From contig CAKQQU010000022.1 of assembly GCA_934271085.1 (NCBI GenBank), positions 1 to 23,879 on the forward strand: DNA of 23,879 nt. The letters are read 5' to 3'. This document shows positions 1-6,662 of this stretch, piece by piece. Below the pieces are notes generated by a model, which saw only the letters and a program-made list of their open reading frames with translations, was not told the DNA's origin and searched no databases. The stretch comes from an uncultured Bacillota bacterium. Its GTDB lineage: Bacteria > Bacillota > Dehalobacteriia > UBA4068. The position numbers and the translations under genes were made by a program. Within the stretch, counting starts at the first letter, position 1, and each line of letters opens with the position of its first letter.

Positions 1-67
1 CACTGACGATCAGCTGCATCAGGCTATGGACATCCTGGAAGAATCCGTTGGCGTAGTCCTCGAGTAG
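1..67 (+). CDS. Class III aminotransferase, 3' end only (first tandem copy)
   Basis: Only the last 21 codons and the stop (TAG at 65-67) of this gene lie in the window. They read TDDQLHQAMDILEESVGVVLE, identical to the C-terminus of the complete aminotransferase at 207-1544. DNA identity is perfect over 77 bp (1-77 against 1478-1554) and stops 10 bp after the stop codon, where the flanks diverge. This shows directly that a second copy of at least the 3' end lies immediately upstream. Whether the whole upstream gene is intact cannot be seen. The perfect match implies a recent duplication or continuing gene conversion. A duplicated fragment or an assembly artefact remain possible. Confidence 0.85.
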   Translation, partial: TDDQLHQAMDILEESVGVVLE

Positions 68-90
68 TTTCTGAATTTGCTTTTTAGAGA

Positions 91-121
91 GCGAACAGAT
101 CATCAATTGTGATCTGTTCGC
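91..121 (+). terminator. Hairpin after the first aminotransferase copy
   Basis: A perfect 12-bp stem (91-102 with 110-121) closes a 7-nt loop, 23 bp after the stop codon. The 3' tail is C-rich then CTTGTT rather than a clean T tract, so it may be a weak terminator or an mRNA-stabilising hairpin. The rest of the gap to 206 contains the ribosome binding site of the next gene and no clear promoter. Confidence 0.5.
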
Positions 122-206
122 CCCCTTGTTATGTTTATGCGGCGGCGGCTCTTGCATCGCATCTGCCGGTGCCAAAATATAAAAATAAAACAGGAGGAAA
201 GAAAAC

Positions 207-1544
207 ATGTTAACCGGTAAAGAATTAGCAAAAGTTGTTAATCATCCTGGTGAAAAGACTCAGAAGATGCTGGCAGACGCCAGACCTTATCTGATCGGCG
301 CACTGCCGATGGCACCTATCGTAGCAGAAGAAGCACAGGGTGCAGTGATCAAAGACGTAGAAGGCGACCTGTATGTAGATATGTTCGCAGGCGTAGGCGT
401 ACTGAGCCTGGGACATCGTTATCCTACCGTAGTAGAAGCAGTAAAGAACCAGGCAGACAAAATCATGTGCACCATGGTAAACTACTGCCAGTATGCACCT
501 GACCTGGAATTGGCCCAGAAACTGAACACCATCACCCCCGGTGGACAGGAAATGCGCGCAGTATTCTCCAGCTCCGGTTCCGAAGCAGTAGAAAACGCAA
601 TCAAGATCGCAAAATCCGCAACCGGCCGCCATGGCGTTATCACTCTGACCAACGCATTCCATGGCCGCACCCTGCTGTCTGGCGCACTGACTCATAAATG
701 CGCACCTCAGAAAAACGGATATGGACCTCAGCCCTCTGAGATCTACAGATTGGCCGACTTCTATGAATATCGTTACAACCACGGTATGAATAGAGAAGAC
801 TACATCAAATACCTGCTGGACGAAGCAGAATTTGCATTCAAGAACACCATCGATACTGAAGACGTAGCCTGCTTCATCGCCGAGTGCGTACAGGGCGAAG
901 GCGGCTTCCTGCCTCAGCCTAAAGAATACCTGCAGGGCATCAAAAAACTGTGCGAAGAGTACGGCATTCTCTACATCGCCGATGAAATCCAGAGTGGTTT
1001 CTGCCGCACCGGTAAATTCTTCGCCATCGAGCATATGGGCTTCAACCCCGACATCATGACCATCGCAAAATCCATGGCAGACGGTATGCCTTTGGCCGCA
1101 ACACTGGTCAAGAGCGAACTGGACAAAGTAAAACCCGGCCAGCTGGGCGGCACTTACATGGGTAATGCAATGTCCTGCGCAGCATCTTGCGCAGCCATCG
1201 ACGCATTCAAAGCAAACGACTTCTGCGGCCGTGCAGTCGTAATCGGCGACTACATTAAGAGCAGAGTAGAGAAGATGATGAAAGATCATCCTCAGATTGG
1301 TGACTTCCGCGGACTGGGCGCAATGTGCGCAATGGAAATCGTCGAAGATCCTACCACCAAGAAACCCGGAGCCAAGCTGCTGGGCCAGATCATCAAAGAA
1401 TGCAACAAACGCGGTATGCTGGTACTGGCATGCGGTATGCGCGGCAACAACATGCGCTTCCTGCCTCCGCTGGTTATCACTGACGATCAGCTGCATCAGG
1501 CTATGGACATCCTGGAAGAATCCGTTGGCGTAGTCCTCGAGTAG
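207..1544 (+). CDS. Class III (ornithine/GABA-type) PLP-dependent aminotransferase
   Basis: This 445-residue protein has the usual length and motifs of class III aminotransferases: SSSGSEAVENAIK near 121-133, FHGRT at 151-155, the PLP-contacting ADE at 258-260, and the probable Schiff-base lysine K288 in AKSMADG. It is cytosolic and transfers an amino group between an omega- or alpha-amino donor and an oxo acid. Substrate cannot be told from sequence; acetylornithine, 4-aminobutyrate, beta-alanine and alanine:glyoxylate enzymes share this fold. An AGGAGG site sits just before the ATG at 207. It precedes a glycine-reductase-type operon, so glycine formation from glyoxylate or processing of another reductase substrate is possible, but that is inference. 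Codons favour GCA and GTA strongly, whereas the grd genes prefer GCT and GTT, hinting at a different origin. A terminator follows it. Confidence 0.9.
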   Translation: MLTGKELAKVVNHPGEKTQKMLADARPYLIGALPMAPIVAEEAQGAVIKDVEGDLYVDMFAGVGVLSLGHRYPTVVEAVKNQADKIMCTMVNYCQYAPDLELAQKLNTITPGGQEMRAVFSSSGSEAVENAIKIAKSATGRHGVITLTNAFHGRTLLSGALTHKCAPQKNGYGPQPSEIYRLADFYEYRYNHGMNREDYIKYLLDEAEFAFKNTIDTEDVACFIAECVQGEGGFLPQPKEYLQGIKKLCEEYGILYIADEIQSGFCRTGKFFAIEHMGFNPDIMTIAKSMADGMPLAATLVKSELDKVKPGQLGGTYMGNAMSCAASCAAIDAFKANDFCGRAVVIGDYIKSRVEKMMKDHPQIGDFRGLGAMCAMEIVEDPTTKKPGAKLLGQIIKECNKRGMLVLACGMRGNNMRFLPPLVITDDQLHQAMDILEESVGVVLE

Positions 1545-1560
1545 TTTCTGAATTCCGCTG

Positions 1561-1601
1561 TTGGGAAAGCTGCTCAGGCAGCTTTCCCAACTTGGGTTTT
1601 T
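1561..1601 (+). terminator. Rho-independent terminator after the aminotransferase
   Basis: A perfect 13-bp stem (1561-1573 with 1578-1590) with a TCAG tetraloop is followed by CTTGGGTTTTT. It lies 16 bp after the stop codon. It separates the aminotransferase from the reductase operon, so the latter should have its own promoter in 1602-1800. Confidence 0.8.
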
Positions 1602-1820
1602 GCTTATCCGTGCCTGCTTAATAATTGTTTTGGCTTTAATCTCCCTGCAAAGGGATATATTATGGAAGTTCAGGTTAAAATATTATTTTGCCGGACAAGC
1701 AAAAATGGATTCATTGAGTTTTGGCATAGCCGTTGCTCAAGTAATTAAATGCTGTTAAGCGCCTGACGCTTAATATATTTTGCTTACCATTAATTTATCA
1801 AGGTGGGAGGAAAGGATAAA
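1602..1820 (+). promoter_or_regulatory. Leader region of the reductase operon
   Basis: These roughly 220 bp without a gene must hold the operon promoter, because a terminator lies just upstream. I see AT-rich patches such as TATATT at 1656-1661 but no well-spaced -35 partner. A short hairpin (1755-1761 with 1767-1773, 5-nt loop) followed by TATATTTT ends about 45 bp before the start codon and could act as an attenuator. The site GGGAGGAAAGG at 1805-1815 is the grdE ribosome binding site. I do not recognise a glycine riboswitch here. Confidence 0.4.
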
Positions 1821-3122
1821 ATGAGACTTGAAATAGACTCGATCAAAATCAAAGATATTCAAGAGTCCTCTACTACTGCTATCAAAGACGGCGTTCTCTA
1901 CCTCAATAAAAAAGAGCTGGAAGAGCTGCTGTTGAAAGATGCAAAAATCAAAGCTGTTGACATCAATATCGCACTGCCTGGTGAAAAAGACAGAATTATC
2001 TGCATCCAGGATGTTATGCAGCCCCGCTGCAGAATTGAAGGCAACAACTTCCCCGGTTTCGTTGACAAGATGCAGACCGTTGGTAACGGCAAGACCGTCT
2101 CTTTGGATGGCGCTGCTGTAACCGTTTCCAACCCTGAGTCCACTCGTATTGAGATGGGCATCCTGGATATGGACGGCCCGATGGCTACTCTGACCCCTTA
2201 TGCCAAACTGAACATCGTCAGCCTGGCTTTCTATCCTGTTGAAGATATCAAGAATAATGCCAACGAAGAAAGAATCTTCGAAGACGCTATTAAAGCTGCC
2301 GGCCTGAAAGCTTGCGTCTATCTGGCCAAAGCTGGCATCGGCATGACTCCTGACGAAGTTGAAGTATACGAATCTGAAGTTGGTCAGGTCGTTGATCCTT
2401 CTCTGCCCAAGATTGCATACTGCTTCCAGGCTTATACTCCTCAGTTCGACTACAAAGGCATCTCCGATAGATTCTTCTACGGCGCTGCAGTAGCCAACAC
2501 CTTCCCCACTATCATCAACCCCAACGAAGCCCTGGACGGCGCTGTTGTCGGCTGGAACGCTATCAAGGCTATTGATACCTACAGCATGCAGAACAACGGC
2601 ACCATCAAAGAGCTCTACAAACATCACGGCAAAGACCTGAACTTCGTCGGTGTTGTTATTAACTCCGCCAGCACCAATGCTGAGTTCAGACAGCTGACCG
2701 CTGATATGTGCGCTAACCTGCTGAAGAATGTTCTTCACGCCGACGGTGCCGTATTGACCAAGATCCTCGGTGGTATGCCTCATGCCGATATCGCTTGCAC
2801 CGGCGTTGCTTGCGAACATGCTGGTGTTAAGACCTGCTGCCCCACCACTCCTCTGACCGCTACCGGTACTTTGGCAGATACCATTCTGTACAATGATATC
2901 GAGCTGGACCTGATCACCATCACCGGTTCTCCCTTCGAAAGAACCTGGAACATCAAGTTCAAACCCGAAAAAATCTTTGGCGGCGCTCCTCATACCAAGA
3001 TCTACTTCTCCGAACCCATTCCTCAGTGGGCAGACAGCGAAGTCCTCAATATGGAACAGTATCTGATGTGCGGTGTTCATGACCATACTGGCAGCCGCAA
3101 TATCATCACCAAAGAGTATTAG
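1821..3122 (+). CDS. grdE: Glycine/sarcosine/betaine reductase component B, GrdE-like subunit, atypical
   Basis: The 433-residue product aligns by eye along its length with GrdE-family proteins: N-terminal MRLEIDSIKIKDIQ, a central YYG/FYG-IPT region, and ELYKHHGKDLNFVGVV near 264-279. In known GrdE, GrdG and GrdI, a cysteine in an SGNCVAPC-like block is cleaved to give alpha and beta chains with a pyruvoyl group. Here the equivalent block reads GWNAIKAIDTYS (244-255), and no cysteine occurs between residues 201 and 297. Self-processing through cysteine therefore looks impossible; Thr253 or Ser255 could substitute in principle. A separate cysteine-rich stretch lies at 326-340. Start chosen at 1821 because GGGAGG precedes it; an in-frame ATG at 1803 lacks a site. 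It is followed by grdB after 22 bp. Together they form the substrate-binding B protein; the substrate here is uncertain. Confidence 0.85.
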   Translation: MRLEIDSIKIKDIQESSTTAIKDGVLYLNKKELEELLLKDAKIKAVDINIALPGEKDRIICIQDVMQPRCRIEGNNFPGFVDKMQTVGNGKTVSLDGAAVTVSNPESTRIEMGILDMDGPMATLTPYAKLNIVSLAFYPVEDIKNNANEERIFEDAIKAAGLKACVYLAKAGIGMTPDEVEVYESEVGQVVDPSLPKIAYCFQAYTPQFDYKGISDRFFYGAAVANTFPTIINPNEALDGAVVGWNAIKAIDTYSMQNNGTIKELYKHHGKDLNFVGVVINSASTNAEFRQLTADMCANLLKNVLHADGAVLTKILGGMPHADIACTGVACEHAGVKTCCPTTPLTATGTLADTILYNDIELDLITITGSPFERTWNIKFKPEKIFGGAPHTKIYFSEPIPQWADSEVLNMEQYLMCGVHDHTGSRNIITKEY

Positions 3123-3144
3123 TACAGAAGAGAGGTAAACTAAT

Positions 3145-4488
3145 ATGGCTAAAAAGGTTGTTCTTTATTTGAACCAGTTCTTCGCTGGTATCGGCGGAGA
3201 AGATAAAGCTGACGTCGGCTTCGGCGTATCCGAAAAGCCCATCGGCCCCGGCATGCTCTACAAAAAATGCTTGGCTGACACTTTCGGTGACGATGCCGAA
3301 CTGGTTGCCACCATTTACTGCGGCGACAACTATTTTTCCAAAAACACCGAGGCTTCCACTGCAGAAGCTATCGAACTGATCAAACCCTATGAGCCTGACA
3401 TCTTCTTTGCAGGCCCCGGTTTTGCTGCCGGTCGTTACTGCGAAGCTTGCGGCGCAATGTGCAAAGCTGTTAAAGAAGCTTTCAACATCCCCGTAATCAG
3501 CGCTATGCGTGATGACTGCAAGAGCGAATATCATAAGGTCGCTTATATCGTCAAAACCAATGAAAACTCTGCAACCATGAAGGACAGAGTTGCTGAAATG
3601 GTCAAACTGGCCAAATATCTGACCGATGATCATTCCAACGAATATACTCCTCTGCTGAACCTGGAACACATCCCGGATCCTGATGAGTACAACTATTTCC
3701 GCCGCGAAGTTCTGGCCGGCGCCTTCATCGACAAGACCGTTGCCGAACGTTCCGTGGAAAAACTGTTGGCCAAAGTCAAAGGCGAACCCTTCGAAACCGA
3801 AGTTGTTCCCGAAAGACTGGAAATCGTTCCCTGCCCGCCCGCTATCAAAGACATGAGCAAATGCACCATCTGCCTGGTCTCTGACGGTGGTCTGGTTCCC
3901 GATGGTAACCCCGACAGAATGGCAACCAGAAGTAATCTTATCTGGAATTCCTACAACCTGGATGACCTGTTCAAGAGCTACACTGTTGTCCACGCCGGTT
4001 ACTTCAACGACTATATCCTCCAGGATCCTAATAGACTGCTGCCCGTCGACGCTCTGAAAGAAGAGATCGCCGAAGGTAGACTGGGCGGCATCGATGAGCT
4101 GACCTATGCAATGCCCGCCTGCACCACTGTTTCTAAGAAGTGCGAAGAAAACGGCGCTATCATTGCTCAGGATATTCTGGCTAAAGGCAAGGCTGATGCA
4201 GTCATCCTGACCTCTACGTGAGGCACCTCCACTCGTTGCGGGTCAACGATTGCAAGACAGATTGAAAAAGCCGGTATTCCTACCGTTCAGATCACCGCTG
4301 TTCCTAACATCGCCGAGATGGTCGGTGTCAACAGAATTCTGTGCGGCGTAGCCGTTCCTAATCCTGTTGGTAATCCTAAACTTCCTGCAGAACAGGAAAA
4401 AGTTCTGCGTCGTCAGTTTGTTGACAAAGCCCTTGAAATGCTCCAGACTGATTACGAGAAGAGCACGGTAGTTACTCTTGAGGACTAG
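3145..4488 (+). CDS. grdB: Glycine/sarcosine/betaine reductase component B selenoprotein, GrdB-like
   Basis: The reading frame continues through an in-frame TGA at 4219-4221 to TAG at 4486-4488, giving 447 residues with selenocysteine at 359. Conventional gene calling would truncate it at 4221. Family hallmarks are the N-terminal NQFFAGIGGEDKAD, VATIYCGDNYF, IFFAGPGFAAGRY and the selenocysteine context ILTSTU-GTSTRCGS. In known GrdB, GrdF and GrdH proteins the motif is UGTCTRCG, so the UxxC cysteine is serine here while the later RCG cysteine is kept. A stem-loop suited to a bacterial SECIS lies just after the UGA. The protein forms the selenol side of component B, attacking the C-N bond of the substrate and passing a carboxymethyl group to selenoprotein A. 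Substrate identity (glycine, sarcosine, betaine or other) is not decided by the sequence. Confidence 0.9.
4230..4252 (+). promoter_or_regulatory. Candidate bacterial SECIS element for the grdB UGA
   Basis: A 6-bp stem (4233-4238 with 4244-4249) closes a 5-nt loop CGGGT whose second base is G. After a one-base mismatch two more pairs extend it. The apical loop begins 18 nt after the TGA, within the range usual for bacterial SECIS elements. This is a fold done by eye. Confidence 0.5.
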
Positions 4489-4524
4489 TAATGCTTGCTA
4501 AGGTCAACCCTTGGCGGACTTGTT

Positions 4525-4631
4525 CGGTATTGCTTGCCCCTCTCGGTGGGGGATAGATAACCGAAATAAGCAGTAATCATCTGCTAAGCTAACTATCCGG
4601 GATGCTGCAGGCCATTGGCTCAGCATCCCGG
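4525..4631 (+). other. Structured intergenic region between grdB and trxB
   Basis: The 238-bp gap between grdB and trxB carries three hairpins in series. The first has an outer CGGT/ACCG (4525-4528, 4560-4563) and inner CCCC/GGGG stem; the second is AGCAG/CTGCT (4569-4573, 4581-4585); the third is an 11-bp perfect stem (4597-4607 with 4621-4631) with a 13-nt loop. None is followed by a T tract, so a simple terminator is unlikely. A processing or stabilising element, or a cis-regulatory RNA, is possible. I match it to no known riboswitch. Confidence 0.4.
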
Positions 4632-4726
4632 GCAGGGCCTACATCATGTGTTCCAGCTACTTCTCCAAGCAGCCGGACAATGTCATTTTTTGGATAAAAT
4701 TTTCCTATATGAAAGCTGAGGTTAAT

Positions 4727-5665
4727 ATGACTGAGAAAATTTATGATTGCATTATTATCGGCGGCGGCCCCGCCGGTTTGGCAGCTGGCTCCTATGCCGG
4801 CCGTTCCCGTATGTCCACTCTGATTATTGAAAAGGCTAAGATCGGCGGCCAGATCGTTATCACCGCTGAGATCGAAAACTATCCCGGCGGCGTTGTCGGC
4901 GATAGCGGCCCCTCCCTTATTGACAGAATGTCCAAGCAGGCCGATTCTTTTGGCGCTGAAAAAACATACGATACCATCGTTGATATGCAGCTCGAGGGCG
5001 ATGTGAAAAAGATCATCGGCACCAAAGGCGAATATCTTGCCAAAACCGTTATTCTGGCTTCCGGCGCTTTTCCCCGTCCCATCGGCTGCCCCGGCGAACA
5101 GGAACTGGTTGGTAAAGGTGTTTCTTACTGCGCTACTTGCGACGCGGCCTTCTTTGAAGATATGGAAGTTTACGTAGTCGGCGGCGGCGACTCTGCTGTT
5201 GAAGAGGCTATGTATCTGACCAAATTTGCCCGCAAAGTCACTGTTATCCATCGCCGTGACGAACTGCGCGCCGCAAAATCCATTCAGGAAAAGGCTTTTG
5301 CCAATCCTAAGATGCACTTCATGTGGAATTCCGTTGTTACCGAGCTGAAAGGCGACGGTATCCTGGAGAGCATGATAGTTAAAGATACCAAGACCGGAGA
5401 AGAACGGGAAGTATTTGCTCCTGAAGAAGACGGCACCTTCGGCGTATTCGTATTCATCGGCTTTGTTCCCAATTCCGACGTTTTCGAAGGCAAAGTTGCC
5501 ATGGAGAACGGCTACATCCTTACCGATGATGATATGCGCACCAACATCCCCGGCGTTTTCGCTGCCGGCGACGTAAGAAAGAAGAGCCTGCGTCAGGTAG
5601 TTACTGCTGCTGCTGACGGTGCTATTGCCGCTACTTCTGCACTCCATTACATCGAAGGTATTTAA
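4727..5665 (+). CDS. trxB: NADPH-dependent thioredoxin reductase
   Basis: This FAD enzyme reduces the neighbouring thioredoxin and so feeds electrons to the selenoprotein reductase. The 312-residue product has the FAD motif GGGPAG (12-17), the redox pair in CATC (C135, C138), the NADPH motif GGGDSA (152-157), the phosphate-recognising HRRDELRA (175-182) and a C-terminal FAD segment GVFAAGDV. All key residues are present. Start is placed at 4727, preceded by TGAGG with 5-nt spacing and giving the normal family length; upstream in-frame ATGs at 4646 and 4709 would add an unrelated extension. trxB-trxA inside grd operons is a known arrangement. The upstream gap is unusually long and structured. 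Confidence 0.95.
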   Translation: MTEKIYDCIIIGGGPAGLAAGSYAGRSRMSTLIIEKAKIGGQIVITAEIENYPGGVVGDSGPSLIDRMSKQADSFGAEKTYDTIVDMQLEGDVKKIIGTKGEYLAKTVILASGAFPRPIGCPGEQELVGKGVSYCATCDAAFFEDMEVYVVGGGDSAVEEAMYLTKFARKVTVIHRRDELRAAKSIQEKAFANPKMHFMWNSVVTELKGDGILESMIVKDTKTGEEREVFAPEEDGTFGVFVFIGFVPNSDVFEGKVAMENGYILTDDDMRTNIPGVFAAGDVRKKSLRQVVTAAADGAIAATSALHYIEGI

Positions 5666-5702
5666 TTTTATACCATAAATTTTATTTAGGAGGAAATGTA
5701 CA

Positions 5703-6020
5703 ATGTTGGAAGTCAATAAAGACACTTTTGAAGCTGAAGTTCTGAAAGCTGATGGTACTGTATTCGTCGATTATTTCGGTGATGGTTGCGTTCCCTGCGC
5801 TGAACTGATGCCTTTTGTTCATGATCTGGCCGACAAATATGGCGATAAGATCAAATTCTGCTGCCTGAACACCACCAAAGCCCGTCGTCTTGCTATCGGT
5901 CAGCGCATCCTGGGCCTGCCTGTTATGGCTATTTACCAGAACGGCGAAAAGGTCGAGGAGCTGGTTAAAGAAGCAGCTACCCGCGATGCAATCGAAGCCA
6001 TGGTCAAGAAATATCTGTAA
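5703..6020 (+). CDS. trxA: Thioredoxin with atypical CVPC active site
   Basis: This 105-residue thioredoxin-fold protein carries the active site GCVPC (C29, C32) in place of the canonical WCGPC, and a cis-proline in LGLPVM. Grd-operon thioredoxins commonly depart from WCGPC, and they regenerate selenoprotein A. It follows trxB after 37 bp with a strong AGGAGG site. The missing tryptophan and altered dipeptide should shift its redox potential and restrict its partners, which fits a dedicated electron carrier (inference). Confidence 0.92.
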   Translation: MLEVNKDTFEAEVLKADGTVFVDYFGDGCVPCAELMPFVHDLADKYGDKIKFCCLNTTKARRLAIGQRILGLPVMAIYQNGEKVEELVKEAATRDAIEAMVKKYL

Positions 6021-6097
6021 GCTTTTAAATCTGTTTATACGTCCTGGTATTTTAATACAGGTAGTATAATAATTAATCGGGAAAGGAGGAAATTATT

Positions 6098-6568
6098 GTG
6101 AGCCTGATTAAAGATGCAAAAGTTATCATCATTGGCGATAGAGACGGTGTTCCCGGTCCTGCTATTGAAGAGTGCATTAAAGCCGCTGGCGGCGATGTAA
6201 TATTCTCTTCTACCGAGTGCTTTGTCTGAACTGCCGCTGGTGCTATGGACCTGGAAAATCAGAAGAGGGTTAAAGATTTAGCCGAACAGTACGGTCCTGA
6301 GAATATTCTTGTTATTCTTGGTGCTTCCGAAGCTGAAGCTGCTGGTCTCTCCGCAGAGACTGTCAGCGCCGGTGACCCCACTTTTGCCGGTCCTTTAGCA
6401 GGAGTCTCGTTGGGACTCCGTGTTTACCACATCTGCGAAAGTGAAATTAAGGACGAAATCCCCGCTGACCTCTATGACGAGCAGGTTGGTATGATGGAAA
6501 TGGTACTTGATGTCGACGCTATCGCAGCTGAGATGCAGTCTATTCGTGCAGACTACTGCCAGTTCTAA
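6098..6568 (+). CDS. grdA: Glycine/sarcosine/betaine reductase complex selenoprotein A
   Basis: The frame starts at GTG 6098 after a strong AAAGGAGG site and reads through TGA at 6227-6229 to a stop ending at 6568, giving 156 residues with selenocysteine at 44. The context CFVUTAAGAMDLENQ is the GrdA signature, with the CxxU redox pair intact and Sec at the classical position. GrdA takes a carboxymethyl group from component B, forms a selenoether, then releases a ketene-equivalent to component C while Sec and Cys become oxidised and are reduced by thioredoxin. Standard gene calling would find only 6245-6568. A weak 3-bp hairpin with a G-starting loop follows the UGA; I could not identify a convincing SECIS. 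Confidence 0.95.
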
Positions 6569-6574
6569 TCTTTT

Positions 6575-6618
6575 GTGGTGATGTGGTGACAAGTCGCCAC
6601 ATCACCACTGTTTTTTAT
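6575..6618 (+). terminator. Strong terminator hairpin between grdA and grdC
   Basis: A 15-bp stem (6575-6589 with 6594-6608, one G-U pair) and 4-nt loop is followed by TGTTTTTTAT. It lies 6 bp after grdA and about 45 bp before grdC, with no clear promoter between. Partial termination here would make the selenoprotein and thioredoxin part of the operon more abundant than component C. Confidence 0.8.
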
Positions 6619-6662
6619 ATTTATGATCAGCGGAAACGCTTGAATAAACGGAGGAAATATAG

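Noticed and set aside
225..1496. 423-codon open frame on the minus strand across the aminotransferase
   Set aside because: It is a codon-bias shadow of the plus-strand gene, with no ribosome binding site and a low-complexity Cys/Phe/His-rich product. The same holds for the long minus-strand frames over grdE, grdC, ftsZ and rsh and the plus-strand frame over aspS.
1561..1758. 65-codon open frame after the aminotransferase terminator
   Set aside because: It starts inside a terminator stem, lacks a ribosome binding site and resembles no family.
4219..4221. TGA as a true stop or nonsense mutation in grdB
   Set aside because: Similarity to GrdB continues in frame for 89 codons after it, the position is the known Sec site, and grdA in the same operon shows the same recoding.
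6230..6251. Possible SECIS hairpin after the grdA UGA
   Set aside because: Only three consecutive pairs (GGT/ACC) form and the loop starts about 12 nt after the UGA, closer than usual, so it is too weak to annotate.
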